Assembly (NCBI GenBank): GCA_019119675.1
Contig: DWWO01000016.1
Location: forward strand, 1 to 39,826
Source of the DNA: Candidatus Mediterraneibacter faecipullorum
Lineage (GTDB): Bacteria > Bacillota > Clostridia > Lachnospirales > Lachnospiraceae
DNA length: 39,826 nucleotides
Reading direction: 5' to 3'
Shown here: one piece after another, positions 1 to 9,887 of the stretch
Position numbering within the stretch: position 1 is the stretch's first letter
Layout of the letters: each line of letters begins with the position of its first letter
Program-made: the position numbers and the translations under genes
The notes under the pieces: generated by a model
Seen by the model: only the letters and a program-made list of their open reading frames with translations
Told to the model about the DNA's origin: nothing
The model's database searches: none

Positions 1-27
1 GCCAGTTACTCCCTTTTACCAAAATTT

Positions 28-56
28 AATATAAACGAATCTCCCCGATATGTCAA
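28..56 (-). promoter_or_regulatory. SigA-type promoter reading out of the left edge
   Basis: Reading leftward there is TTGACA (51-56), a 17-nt spacer and TATATT (28-33), close to the SigA consensus. It lies downstream of the gdhA terminator, so it most likely drives a minus-strand gene whose coding region is outside the window. Confidence 0.7.
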
Positions 57-281
57 CGCTTTTCACATTTTTTTTACTTTTGCCAGAAAATTTTGAACTG
101 CCCGGTGCCCTTCATTGCCAGTTCGTCAGTATACATTATATCCCGGGATCCTGCGCTTTATCCTTCCAGATCCCCGCCGGGCGGCTTTTTTCAGAGAATT
201 CTGTTCTCATGTTCTTAAAAATCCCGTTTCCGGAATGGTCTCTGTAAAAGATCCTGCCGGACTTTATCAGAGAAAGCAGAA
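57..281. other. Intergenic region downstream of gdhA, no gene seen
   Basis: Between the gdhA terminator and the promoter at the left edge I see no convincing gene. The short open frames here have no good ribosome binding site and no recognisable protein features. It probably holds only the untranscribed spacer before the next leftward gene. Confidence 0.5.
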
Positions 282-307
282 AGGCTGCCGCTTTGACACG
301 GCAGCCT
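276..307 (-). terminator. gdhA intrinsic terminator
   Basis: A perfect 9-bp GC-rich stem (282-290 with 299-307, arms AGGCTGCCG and CGGCAGCCT) starts about 20 nt after the gdhA stop. On the minus strand it is followed by a moderately T-rich tract (TTTCTGCTTTCT). Placement and shape fit Rho-independent termination of gdhA. Confidence 0.8.
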
Positions 308-325
308 GATCTTTTAGGATCTTGT

Positions 326-1666
<1,341 letters not shown>

Positions 1667-1687
1667 CTACCTCCTAAGTTAAAAATA

Positions 1688-1710
1688 AGCGGGTAGATAT
1701 TCTGCCCGCT
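1688..1710 (-). promoter_or_regulatory. Terminator-like hairpin in the gdhA leader
   Basis: Arms AGCGGG (1688-1693) and CCCGCT (1705-1710) pair perfectly and the stem continues through a G-U pair and three more pairs. On the minus strand it is followed directly by TTATTTTT and then the gdhA ribosome binding site (1671-1677). It lies in gdhA's own leader, because the upstream rpsU transcript already ends at 1948-1973. It therefore looks like a possible attenuator of gdhA. Confidence 0.5.
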
Positions 1711-1736
1711 CTCTCGACATCATTGTCTACTCGTCT

Positions 1737-1765
1737 ATTTTAAAAGGAAAATGAAGTAATGTCAA
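1737..1765 (-). promoter_or_regulatory. gdhA promoter (SigA-type)
   Basis: TTGACA (1760-1765), exactly 17 nt, then TAAAAT (1737-1742). The predicted start is near 1730, giving a leader of about 70 nt that contains the hairpin at 1688-1710. Confidence 0.8.
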
Positions 1766-1946
1766 TCAAAAGTTTCATTATTTCACAGTTTTAGCACTTT
1801 ATTTTGTTAAATTTGCATGAAAGTTCATTCCGGAATTGCAGATCCGGCAGATTCAGTATCTGTTTTCTGTCTGTATAAACACACGCCGGAAATCCCGGAA
1901 CTGATCCTCGTTCTGCGGTGTCATGGTCATCCGCTGATAAAAGTAA

Positions 1947-1973
1947 AGCAGGATACCGTCTCCGGTATCCTGC
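1947..1973 (-). terminator. rpsU intrinsic terminator
   Basis: An 11-bp perfect stem (1948-1958 with 1963-1973) and 4-nt loop lie about 13 nt after the rpsU stop. They are followed on the minus strand by TTTACTTTTATC. This is a strong Rho-independent terminator. Confidence 0.9.
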
Positions 1974-1986
1974 CTGTCTGCACATA

Positions 1987-2163
1987 TTAGTTATATTTAC
2001 GTTTTCTAGCAGCTTCAGATTTTTTCTTACGTCTTACGCTTGGCTTTTCATAGTGTTCTCTCTTGCGGATTTCCTGCTGAATGCCAGCTTTAGCGCAGTT
2101 TCTTTTGAATCTGCGTAAAGCGCTGTCTAACGTCTCGTTTTCTTTAACGATTACATTTGACAT
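1987..2163 (-). CDS. rpsU: 30S ribosomal protein S21
   Basis: A 58-aa, very basic protein that joins the small ribosomal subunit near the anti-Shine-Dalgarno end of 16S rRNA. The sequence begins [20 protein letters not shown] and ends in a lysine/arginine-rich tail ([16 protein letters not shown]), the typical S21 layout and length. The frame stays open upstream, but the ATG at 2161-2163 is the true start: GGAGGGGAGG lies just before it and S21 homology starts there. It is a monocistronic unit with a consensus promoter (2243-2270) and a strong terminator. Confidence 0.96.
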   Translation of the reverse strand: MSNVIVKENETLDSALRRFKRNCAKAGIQQEIRKREHYEKPSVRRKKKSEAARKRKYN

Positions 2164-2242
2164 AGTCTCACACCTTACCTCCCCTCCAGCCTTGTATTGT
2201 GCATAATACGACTGTTCGGGTATTTTTATTGCACTACCAAAG

Positions 2243-2270
2243 ATTATATCATATTTTTCTTTCCCGTCAA
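2243..2270 (-). promoter_or_regulatory. rpsU promoter (SigA-type)
   Basis: TTGACG (2265-2270), 16-nt spacer, TATAAT (2243-2248). The -35 box directly abuts a 9-bp inverted repeat (2272-2298). Confidence 0.75.
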
Positions 2271-2271
2271 C

Positions 2272-2298
2272 CGTTTTCAGCCAAAAACTCTGAAAACG
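2272..2298. repeat. 9-bp inverted repeat between alaS and the rpsU promoter
   Basis: Arms CGTTTTCAG (2272-2280) and CTGAAAACG (2290-2298) are perfect, with a 9-nt loop. It follows the alaS stop by about 35 nt and abuts the rpsU -35 box. There is no T-tract on the minus strand, so it is a poor terminator. It may be a weak alaS terminator or a binding site acting on rpsU. Confidence 0.4.
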
Positions 2299-2332
2299 TT
2301 GTAAATGCGCTGTTTCGAAGACGCTGTACAGG

Positions 2333-4972
2333 TTATTTGATCTGCGATTCAAGCACTTCCGCCGCTTTCGCAAGGGCGTCCGGAATTCCGGCCGGATTTT
2401 TACCTCCCGCCTGAGCCATGTTCGGGCGTCCGCCGCCACCGCCGCCGACGCATCCCGCGATTGCTTTCACAAGATTTCCGGCATGTGCGCCCTGTTTCAT
2501 TGCACCGTCTGTAGCGGTTACCATCAGGCTTACTTTTCCATCGTTTGCAGACGCGAGCACAACAACGCCGTCTCCCAGTTTAGCCTTAAACTGGTCGCCG
2601 AGATCGCGAAGGCCGTTCATGTCGATACCGTCAAGCCGGGCAGCAAGCAGTTTTACGCCTTTGATCTCTGTCACCTGATCCATAACATCTCCGGCAGCTT
2701 CCTGCGCCATTTTGCTCTTCAGGCTTTCTACTTCTCCGTGAAGTGCTTTATTCTCTGCCATCAGATGGGTGATCTTGTCTGCCAGATTCTCCGGAGTTGC
2801 TTTCACAAGATGCGCTGCATTCTTTAATGTTTCTTCGATCTGTGCGTAATACTTCATCAGTCCGTCGGAAGTCAGGGCTTCGATACGGCGGACACCTGCA
2901 GCTACGCCGGTCTCGGAGATGATCTTAAACGCCATGATCTCAGAGGTGTTCTTCACATGAGTACCTCCGCAGAATTCTATCGAGAAGTCGCTCATATTTA
3001 CTACGCGTACGATATCGCCGTACTTCTCTCCGAAGAGTGCCTGTGCCCCCGTTTTCTTCGCCTCTTCCATCGGCATATTCTTCACGATGACATCAAGTCC
3101 TTTTGAAATCTGTTCGTTAACGATATCTTCTACTTTCTTAAGTTCTTCTGCTGTCATCGCCGAGAAATGAGTAAAATCGAATCTCAGTCTGTCTTCATTT
3201 ACACTGGAACCTGCCTGCTCGACATGTGTGCCGAGTACGGTGCGCAGTGCTTTCTGGAGAAGATGTGTCGCGCTGTGGTTCCTTGCGGAGAGAGCACGTT
3301 TCTTTGCGTCTACTTCAAGTGTTACTTTATCTCCTGATTTGATCATGCCTTTTGTCATGACACCGATATGACCGATCTTACCACCCAGAAGTTTTACAGT
3401 ATCTTCTACTCTGAACTCACCCTCTACAGTGCGGATATATCCTGTGTCAGCTTCCTGACCGCCGCTCGTGGCATAAAACGGTGTCTCCTGTACGAAGATC
3501 GTACCTTTCTGGCCCTCGGAAAGCGCCTCGACTATCTCATCTTCTGTTGTGAGCACCGTCACATCGGATTCGTATGTCAGATTGTCATAGCCGACAAATG
3601 TGCTTGTTACGCTCGGATCGATAGACTCGTATACCGTTACATCTGCACCCATGTAGTTTGTCACTTCGCGGGCGTCACGCGCTTTCTTTCTCTGGATCTC
3701 CATGCATGCATGGAATCCTTCTTCATCCACATCCAGGTCTTTCTCTTCCAGGATCTCTTTTGTCAGATCCAGAGGAAATCCGTATGTGTCATAGAGACGG
3801 AATGCATCTTCACCGTTCAGAGTCTTTATGCTTTTCGCTTCCATATCAGCTATCATATCTGACAAGATTCCGAGCCCCTGATCGATCGTCTTGTTAAACT
3901 GTTCTTCTTCTTTGGAGATGACTTTGAGAATAAACTCTCTCTTCTCCTCCAGTTCCGGATATCCGTCTTTCGAACCTGCGATCACACTCTCGGCCAGCTC
4001 CGGCAGGAAACCCTTGTGTATACCGAGCAGCCTTCCGTGGCGGCATGCCCTTCTCAGAAGACGGCGGAGCACATAGCCGCGTCCTTCGTTGGACGGCATG
4101 ATTCCGTCAGAGATCATAAATGTTACGGAACGGATGTGGTCTGTGATAACACGGATAGACACATCATCTTTATACTCTTTTCCGTACTCTTTTTCTGCAA
4201 GACGGCAGACATGATCTCTCAGAGCCTTGATCGTATCAACATCGAAGATGGAGTCTACATCCTGTACGACACTTGCGAGACGCTCAAGTCCCATTCCGGT
4301 ATCGATATTTTTCTGCTCCAGCTCGGAGTAGTGCCCCTCACCGTCATTGTCAAACTGGGTGAACACGTCATTCCAGATCTCCATATAGCGGTCACAGTCA
4401 CAGCCTACCGTACAGTCCGGTTTGCCGCATCCATATTTCTCGCCCCTGTCATAGTATACTTCCGAACATGGACCGCACGGACCCGAGCCATGCTCCCAGA
4501 AGTTATCTTCTTTTCCAAATTTGAAGATCCTCTCCGCAGGGATACCCATTTTCTTATTCCAGATTTCAAACGCCTCGTCGTCGTCCACATAGACAGACGG
4601 ATACAGACGGTCAGGGTCCAGTCCCACTACATCCGTCAGAAATTCCCATGTCCACTGGATAGCCTCTTCTTTAAAGTAGTCTCCGAAGGAGAAGTTCCCA
4701 AGCATCTCAAAGAACGTGCCATGACGGGCAGTCTTTCCGACATTCTCGATATCTCCTGTGCGGATACACTTCTGGCAGGTAGTGACCCGTTTTCTCGGCG
4801 GGATCTCCTGTCCTGTAAAATATGGTTTTAAAGGTGCCATACCTGAATTGATGAGCAGTAAGCTCTTGTCATTGTGGGGCACCAGAGAAAAGCTCTTCAT
4901 GGCAAGATGTCCCTTGCTCTCAAAGAACTCCAGAAACATTTTTCTCAGCTCGTTTACTCCATATGGCTGCAT
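2333..4972 (-). CDS. alaS: Alanyl-tRNA synthetase
   Basis: Charges tRNA-Ala in the cytoplasm and edits mischarged Ser/Gly. At 879 aa it is full length. The N-terminal class II aminoacylation domain starts at the initiator ([20 protein letters not shown]). The editing domain carries the zinc-binding motifs [12 protein letters not shown] (HxxxH) and [10 protein letters not shown] (Cys...His). A C-terminal coiled segment and a glycine-rich C-Ala domain ([15 protein letters not shown]) complete it. Start: ATG preceded by GAGGAGG. It has its own promoter just upstream. I see no T-box leader, as the 5' leader is only about 30 nt. Confidence 0.98.
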   Translation of the reverse strand: MQPYGVNELRKMFLEFFESKGHLAMKSFSLVPHNDKSLLLINSGMAPLKPYFTGQEIPPRKRVTTCQKCIRTGDIENVGKTARHGTFFEMLGNFSFGDYFKEEAIQWTWEFLTDVVGLDPDRLYPSVYVDDDEAFEIWNKKMGIPAERIFKFGKEDNFWEHGSGPCGPCSEVYYDRGEKYGCGKPDCTVGCDCDRYMEIWNDVFTQFDNDGEGHYSELEQKNIDTGMGLERLASVVQDVDSIFDVDTIKALRDHVCRLAEKEYGKEYKDDVSIRVITDHIRSVTFMISDGIMPSNEGRGYVLRRLLRRACRHGRLLGIHKGFLPELAESVIAGSKDGYPELEEKREFILKVISKEEEQFNKTIDQGLGILSDMIADMEAKSIKTLNGEDAFRLYDTYGFPLDLTKEILEEKDLDVDEEGFHACMEIQRKKARDAREVTNYMGADVTVYESIDPSVTSTFVGYDNLTYESDVTVLTTEDEIVEALSEGQKGTIFVQETPFYATSGGQEADTGYIRTVEGEFRVEDTVKLLGGKIGHIGVMTKGMIKSGDKVTLEVDAKKRALSARNHSATHLLQKALRTVLGTHVEQAGSSVNEDRLRFDFTHFSAMTAEELKKVEDIVNEQISKGLDVIVKNMPMEEAKKTGAQALFGEKYGDIVRVVNMSDFSIEFCGGTHVKNTSEIMAFKIISETGVAAGVRRIEALTSDGLMKYYAQIEETLKNAAHLVKATPENLADKITHLMAENKALHGEVESLKSKMAQEAAGDVMDQVTEIKGVKLLAARLDGIDMNGLRDLGDQFKAKLGDGVVVLASANDGKVSLMVTATDGAMKQGAHAGNLVKAIAGCVGGGGGGRPNMAQAGGKNPAGIPDALAKAAEVLESQIK

Positions 4973-5012
4973 GACTATAATCCTCCTCTTTCGCTCAAAA
5001 AGCCTGTTTTAT

Positions 5013-5041
5013 AATATATCACAGCAGGATATATTTGTAAA
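5013..5041 (-). promoter_or_regulatory. alaS promoter (SigA-type)
   Basis: TTTACA (5036-5041), 17 nt, TATATT (5013-5018), placed between the hydrogenase terminator and the alaS ribosome binding site. Confidence 0.6.
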
Positions 5042-5044
5042 GAT

Positions 5045-5076
5045 TTGTAAAGCGGACGCCTGTTTAAGCGTCCGCT
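5045..5076 (-). terminator. Hydrogenase gene terminator
   Basis: Perfect 9-bp stem (AGCGGACGC 5051-5059 with GCGTCCGCT 5068-5076), followed on the minus strand by TTTACAAATCTTT. It lies about 30 nt after the stop of the [FeFe] hydrogenase gene. Confidence 0.8.
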
Positions 5077-5107
5077 CTGCCATTAACGTTATTATTTACA
5101 TTTGGAT

Positions 5108-6556
5108 TTATCTGTGCATTGAGAAGGAATCTTCGTCATAATTGCTCAGATTTTTGTAAATACCTCTGTCATCTGCCTCTTTGATCAGGGCATCTCTGGA
5201 TTTCTTCGCCATCATCTGATCTTTGAAAGAGCTCGGTCCGCCGACACATCCGCCGTCACACGCCATACCTTCGATGAAGTCTTCCGGCAGTCTTCCCACT
5301 TTCATGAGCAGGAGTGCCTTCTTACATTCTGCTGCTCCGTTTGCCTTGTATACTTTTACATCGATATCGTTGCCTGACTCTTTCAGGCTCTGCTGGACTG
5401 CTGCTGCAACACCGCCTGAATTTCCGAATCTCTTTCCAAATACAGAAGCTTCCTGATATGTATTTTCTACCGGCTCTAAAGCCACGCCCTTTGCACGCAT
5501 CATCGCACGGATTTCGCTGTATGTCATGGCATAATCTGCGTTGCCTTCGATTTTCTGGTCAACGATCTCTGATTTCTTTGCCAGACAGGGACCGATAAAT
5601 ACGGTCACAGCTTCCGGGTCTTTTGCCTTGATCATACGTGAGACACCGCACATCGGAGATACTGTCGTAGAAACTGCATCGTTCAGCTCCGGATAATGTT
5701 TGCGGACCATATTGACAAATCCCGGACAGCAGGAAGTAACTTTCTTCTTGCCTTCCTGATATGCTTCACGCCACTCTTCCGCCTCGTATTTTGCAGTCAG
5801 GTCACCGCCCAGGCCCACTTCAACAAACTCTGTAAAGCCAAGCTCTTTCATGGCTTTTCTCCAGCTTGCCATGGTAATGTCCGGACCAAACTGGCCTTCA
5901 GTAGCAGGTGCGAGCATTGCATACACATGTTTTCCTGCATTGATAGCATTGATAACATCCACGATCCATGTCTTGGATCCGATCGCGCCAAACGGACAGC
6001 TGTGGATACATTTTCCGCAGCGGATACATTTTTCTTCATCGATCACGGAAATACCATACTCATCATAGGAAATTGCGTCTACAGGGCAGCTGAACTTGCA
6101 GGGCCTCTGCAGATGGGCAATGGCATTATACGGACAGGCATCAGCACATTTTCCGCATTCTTTACATTTGGACGGATCAATATGCGAACGGTGGCGGCCT
6201 GCCTCGATCGCACCGAATTTACAAGCATTGATACATGCTTTTCCAAGGCAATTCTGGCAGTTTTCTGTCACTGTATAACTTGAGATCGGGCAGTCCTCGC
6301 ATGCCGAGCTGATGACCTGAATAATATTACCGTCATCCTCTGTCCCCGGCGCTTTACCTTCCGCAAGACGTACTCTCTGGCGGATGATCTCTCTTTCTTT
6401 GTAAATACAGCAGCGGAACTGCGGTGTCGGTCCCGGGATCAGCTTAAACGGGATATCATCCTTGCGCTCTTCCAGTTCTCCGGCAAAAGCCAGACGCGCA
6501 ACCTCTTCCAAAACTGCATGTTTGATTTTGATTACATTTGCATCTGCGTACCTCAA
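5108..6556 (-). CDS. Monomeric [FeFe] hydrogenase, probably group B type
   Basis: A 482-aa cytoplasmic protein expected to make H2 from reduced ferredoxin. The N-terminal half has ferredoxin-like clusters: Cys86/89/100/103/108/112, a CxxCxxCxxxC set at 131-141, CKFSC at 153-157 and a second CxxCxxCxxxC at 177-187. The H-cluster domain shows L1 TSCCPGF (274-280), L2 as GPCLAKKSE (322-330) and L3 MACDGGCVGG (431-440). L2 has Gly where the best-studied group A enzymes have Met (MPC), which points away from group A. Group B enzymes are common in gut Firmicutes, but that assignment is inference. The start is TTG at 6554-6556, nine nt after a perfect GGAGG; the nearby ATG at 6570-6572 is out of frame. 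It is a single gene with its own terminator. A sensory rather than catalytic role is possible. Confidence 0.88.
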   Translation of the reverse strand: MRYADANVIKIKHAVLEEVARLAFAGELEERKDDIPFKLIPGPTPQFRCCIYKEREIIRQRVRLAEGKAPGTEDDGNIIQVISSACEDCPISSYTVTENCQNCLGKACINACKFGAIEAGRHRSHIDPSKCKECGKCADACPYNAIAHLQRPCKFSCPVDAISYDEYGISVIDEEKCIRCGKCIHSCPFGAIGSKTWIVDVINAINAGKHVYAMLAPATEGQFGPDITMASWRKAMKELGFTEFVEVGLGGDLTAKYEAEEWREAYQEGKKKVTSCCPGFVNMVRKHYPELNDAVSTTVSPMCGVSRMIKAKDPEAVTVFIGPCLAKKSEIVDQKIEGNADYAMTYSEIRAMMRAKGVALEPVENTYQEASVFGKRFGNSGGVAAAVQQSLKESGNDIDVKVYKANGAAECKKALLLMKVGRLPEDFIEGMACDGGCVGGPSSFKDQMMAKKSRDALIKEADDRGIYKNLSNYDEDSFSMHR

Positions 6557-6626
6557 AACTCTTTTCCTCCATAACGATAATCTTTTTCAGTTACAAAGCA
6601 CGGTAACCCCTTACTTTCCTTTCACT

Positions 6627-6671
6627 AATATATCATGTAGAGCCGATTTTTCATAGTGATTTTTTTAACAA
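6627..6671 (-). promoter_or_regulatory. Tentative hydrogenase promoter with Rex-like half site
   Basis: TATATT (6627-6632) is a plausible -10 with a weak -35 (TATGAA, 6650-6655). Overlapping the -35 is TTGTTAAAAAAATCACTA (6654-6671). Its left half matches the clostridial Rex half site TTGTTAA; the right half matches only 4 of 7. Redox control by Rex would make sense for a hydrogenase but is weakly supported here. Confidence 0.3.
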
Positions 6672-6749
6672 GCCTGTACTAATTGAGATACAATCGTGTT
6701 ACTGTTCACATGAGGGTGGCGGACAGGTGTAAACTGCCTCTGCTGATAT

Positions 6750-9176
6750 TCAGCCGGCAAACAGTTCCTGCGCATATCGGACAGACTGCATTGCATCTTT
6801 GCCGTAAAAGTCGGCCCCTATCATATCGGCATATTCCTGATTAAGTACAGCTCCTCCGACCATCACCTTACATTGCGGTGCCTGTTCCCGGAGCATATGT
6901 ATCGTTTCTTCCATGCTCACGACAGTAGTCGTCATCAGTGCACTGAGCCCTACCAGCTTCACATTCTTATCAAGCACCATATCTACGATCTGTTCCGGAG
7001 CAACATCTTTGCCCAGATCGATCACGTCAAAGCTGTAATTCTCAAGAAGTACTTTCACGATATTTTTTCCGATATCATGGATATCACCTTTTACGGTGGC
7101 AAGGATAATTGTTCCGATCTTTTCCTGCACTTCTCCGCATTTATCCATTTTATCTTTCAGGATCGCGAAAGCGCTTTTGGCCGCCTCGGCACTCATAAGA
7201 AGCTGCGGGAGAAAGATTGTCCCCGCTTCAAATCCGTCACCCACATGGTTCAACGCCGGAATGAGTTCCGTATTAATGATCCCGAGCGGCTCCTGTGTCT
7301 CAGAGAGTTCTGCCGTGATCAGGGCAGCGTCTTCCTTAAGTCCTTTTTCGATAGATTCTCTCAGACCGACTGCTGTTTTCATTCCGTTTTCGGAAAGAGC
7401 AGCATTGGCTGTCTGTGCATTACTGTAATGATCAATATACGATTCACAGTTTGCATCCAGCCCCATCAAAGCATGATACGCATACCACGCCTTCATCATG
7501 TCCTCTGATGACGGGTTGATGATCCCTGCACTCAGCCCGTTCATCATTGCCATCGTATAGAATGCAGCGTTTACAACAGGGCGTGCCGGAAGACCGAAAG
7601 AGATATTGGATACTCCGAGTACAGTATTAACATCCAGTTCATCCCTCAGGCGCCGGAGTGTCTCGAGAGTCACTTTTGCTCCGTCCGGTTCCGAACTTAT
7701 CGTCATTGCCAGTGCGTCGATCACAATATCTTTTTTCTTAATTCCGTATTTTACCGCTTCAGAGATGATCCGTTCAGCGATGCGGACACGCCCCTCTGCA
7801 TCCCCGGGAATTCCCGTTTCATCCAGCGTCAGCCCGATGACAACGCCCCCGTATTTCCGGATCAGGGGAAACACTTTATCCATGGATTCCTGCTTGCCGC
7901 TGACGGAATTGACCATAGCCTTACCATTATAGATTCGCAGCGCCGCCTCCATTGCAGCAGCATCCACCGTATCGATCTGAAGAGGCAGATTAACGACACT
8001 CTGCAATGCCTGCACGGTTTCTTTCATCATAGATATTTCATCAATATCTGGCAGGCCTACATTAACATCAAGGATATGGGCTCCGTTGTCCTGCTGGGCA
8101 ATCCCCTCACGCAGGATGTACTCAAGGTCATGATCCTTCAGCGCCTGTTTGAATTTTTTCTTTCCGGTCGGATTGATTCGTTCTCCAATGATCTTTGAAC
8201 CTTTTCCGAGAAAGACGCTCTGTCCGTAGGAAGATACGATCGTATCGTTTTTTTCGGATGGCGGAATGATGTCCAGCCTTCTGCAGAAGTTTGTCATAAC
8301 CTGTATATGATCCGGAGTAGTCCCGCAGCACCCGCCGATCACACATGCCCCCATTGAAACGATCTTCCCCATATATCCGGCAAATTCTTCCGGTGACACA
8401 TCATAGTAAGTATGTCCGTCTCTTTGCTTCGGGAGCCCGGCATTTGGTTTAACGATCACGGGTAGAGAAGAATATTTTATATACTCTTCGACCACAGGAA
8501 GCATCTGTTCCGGTCCCATCCCGCAGTTAATGCCCAGAGCATCCACCCTGAGTCCTTCAAGAAGAGCGATAACAGAAGGAACATCCGCACCAGTAAGCAG
8601 TTTCCTGCGCTCATCGAAGATGGCGGTGGCAAATACAGGAAGTGAAGTATTCTCTTTTGCCGCCAGGACAGCTGCTTTCAGCTCATAGGTATCACTCATG
8701 GTCTCTATATGGATCAGGTCGGCCCCGGCCTCTTCTCCCCAGACCATTACTTCCCTGAAAGCCTCGTAAGCGGTTTCAAAATCCAGGTCACCCATAGGTT
8801 TTAACAGTTTCCCTGTAGGCCCGATGTCAAGAGCTGTATATACGGTGCGTTTTCTACCTGCTGTGCCGGAACGGTCAGATGATACTGTATCGGCTTCAGC
8901 AGCAGCTTTCTTAGCAAGATCTACTGCTGTTTTTACGATTTCTTCGAGTGAGCATCCTTCCGCATGAAATTTCAGTGCATTGGCCCCGAATGTATTGGTA
9001 AGCACAATGTCGCTTCCGGCTTCAATATATCTTTTATGTATTTCTTTGATCACTTCCGGCCGGGATATATTCCACGTTTCCGGGAGTTCACCCGGAGCCA
9101 GCCCTTTCTCCTGCAGAAGTGTACCCATTCCCCCGTCAAAGAAAAGCAATTCTTTACCTAATCTGTCTGTGATCAT
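6750..9176 (-). CDS. metH: Cobalamin-dependent methionine synthase lacking the reactivation domain
   Basis: Transfers methyl from 5-methyl-THF through cobalamin to homocysteine, making methionine. At 808 aa it contains three of the four MetH modules. The homocysteine barrel (about 1-300) has zinc ligands in INCGMGP and GGCCGTTPDH. The pterin-binding barrel (about 320-580) starts at IIGERINPTG. The cobalamin cap and binding domain (about 600-808) carries the cobalt-ligating His in GDIHDIGKNIV. The roughly 350-aa SAM-dependent reactivation domain of E. coli MetH is absent. A separate protein just upstream (9234-9878) supplies related sequence. The start has an AAAGGA ribosome binding site. It is the last gene of metF-activation protein-metH. 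Confidence 0.95.
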   Translation of the reverse strand: MITDRLGKELLFFDGGMGTLLQEKGLAPGELPETWNISRPEVIKEIHKRYIEAGSDIVLTNTFGANALKFHAEGCSLEEIVKTAVDLAKKAAAEADTVSSDRSGTAGRKRTVYTALDIGPTGKLLKPMGDLDFETAYEAFREVMVWGEEAGADLIHIETMSDTYELKAAVLAAKENTSLPVFATAIFDERRKLLTGADVPSVIALLEGLRVDALGINCGMGPEQMLPVVEEYIKYSSLPVIVKPNAGLPKQRDGHTYYDVSPEEFAGYMGKIVSMGACVIGGCCGTTPDHIQVMTNFCRRLDIIPPSEKNDTIVSSYGQSVFLGKGSKIIGERINPTGKKKFKQALKDHDLEYILREGIAQQDNGAHILDVNVGLPDIDEISMMKETVQALQSVVNLPLQIDTVDAAAMEAALRIYNGKAMVNSVSGKQESMDKVFPLIRKYGGVVIGLTLDETGIPGDAEGRVRIAERIISEAVKYGIKKKDIVIDALAMTISSEPDGAKVTLETLRRLRDELDVNTVLGVSNISFGLPARPVVNAAFYTMAMMNGLSAGIINPSSEDMMKAWYAYHALMGLDANCESYIDHYSNAQTANAALSENGMKTAVGLRESIEKGLKEDAALITAELSETQEPLGIINTELIPALNHVGDGFEAGTIFLPQLLMSAEAAKSAFAILKDKMDKCGEVQEKIGTIILATVKGDIHDIGKNIVKVLLENYSFDVIDLGKDVAPEQIVDMVLDKNVKLVGLSALMTTTVVSMEETIHMLREQAPQCKVMVGGAVLNQEYADMIGADFYGKDAMQSVRYAQELFAG

Positions 9177-9233
9177 ATGTAGTCCTTTCTCATCTTGTCA
9201 TTAATTTGTATATTTATGCTGAATTTCAGCATT

Positions 9234-9878
9234 CTATCTGCGGTACCCGCAATCGGTCTTGTCACACGCCTCACATCCGGCAACGGGACATCTCTCTTTC
9301 ACCGGGCTTATGCCGATCAATGCCGTAACAGATTTGGATGGAGTCATCATATAACTGTCCGTCATTGTGAGTCCGATCGTTTTTGCGCAGTCCAGAATCT
9401 GCATAAGCGGTTTCTGGTAATGAATATCAAAATCTCCGTATCCCGGGCTGAAACGCGGTCTGAGGTACAGGCCGTCTTTTTCCAGCTCCTCTCCGAGCTC
9501 CGTCTGTTTTTCATCACAGAATTCTTCGAGGAGTGTGGCCGCGCATGCCTGCTGGATCACGGCACGGCTCATATCCGTAAGCGAGGTCCTCCGGATCAGC
9601 TGATCCACCCCCGGGCCGAGAGTCGCACCGAAAAGTACGGCTTTGATACAGCCTTTCAGATTCCTCGAAAGGCTGCGGCTCTCGATTGAAATATTTCCTA
9701 TCATTATCCTGCCGTCCGTAATCTGTGCTATATCAAAAATGCGGCAGATGGATTTGGGCCCCGATGCATTTTCCACATCAGAAAATGCGTCTTTGATCAT
9801 CATACGGGTCCTCTCATCTGCCGTATTTCTTCCATATCCCAGATAACGGACGGCTTCTTTCATCCGTCTGTCTGTCAT
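9234..9878 (-). CDS. Free-standing MetH reactivation-domain protein
   Basis: A 214-aa protein resembling the C-terminal vitamin B12-dependent methionine synthase activation domain. The clearest signature is RFSPGYGDFDI (about residues 142-152), matching the SAM-binding Arg-x-x-x-Gly-Tyr motif of MetH, followed by a methionine/serine segment (MMTPSKSVTALIGISP). It ends in a cysteine-rich tail (CPVAGCEACDKTDC) with four cysteines that could bind metal. It lies between metF and metH, 57 nt before metH, and probably re-methylates oxidised cob(II)alamin in trans using SAM and a flavodoxin-like donor. It is shorter than the E. coli domain, a form seen in other Clostridia. The ribosome binding site is TTAGGAG. 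Confidence 0.85.
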   Translation of the reverse strand: MTDRRMKEAVRYLGYGRNTADERTRMMIKDAFSDVENASGPKSICRIFDIAQITDGRIMIGNISIESRSLSRNLKGCIKAVLFGATLGPGVDQLIRRTSLTDMSRAVIQQACAATLLEEFCDEKQTELGEELEKDGLYLRPRFSPGYGDFDIHYQKPLMQILDCAKTIGLTMTDSYMMTPSKSVTALIGISPVKERCPVAGCEACDKTDCGYRR

Positions 9879-9887
9879 TTAAATCTC

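Noticed and set aside
4016-4831. 271-codon plus-strand open frame opposite alaS
   Set aside because: It lies fully antisense to a certain alaS, has no ribosome binding site and shows no recognisable protein pattern; it is a codon-bias shadow.
4973-5050. T-box leader for alaS
   Set aside because: The promoter lies only about 40 nt before the start and no specifier loop, T-box sequence or terminator/antiterminator pair is present.
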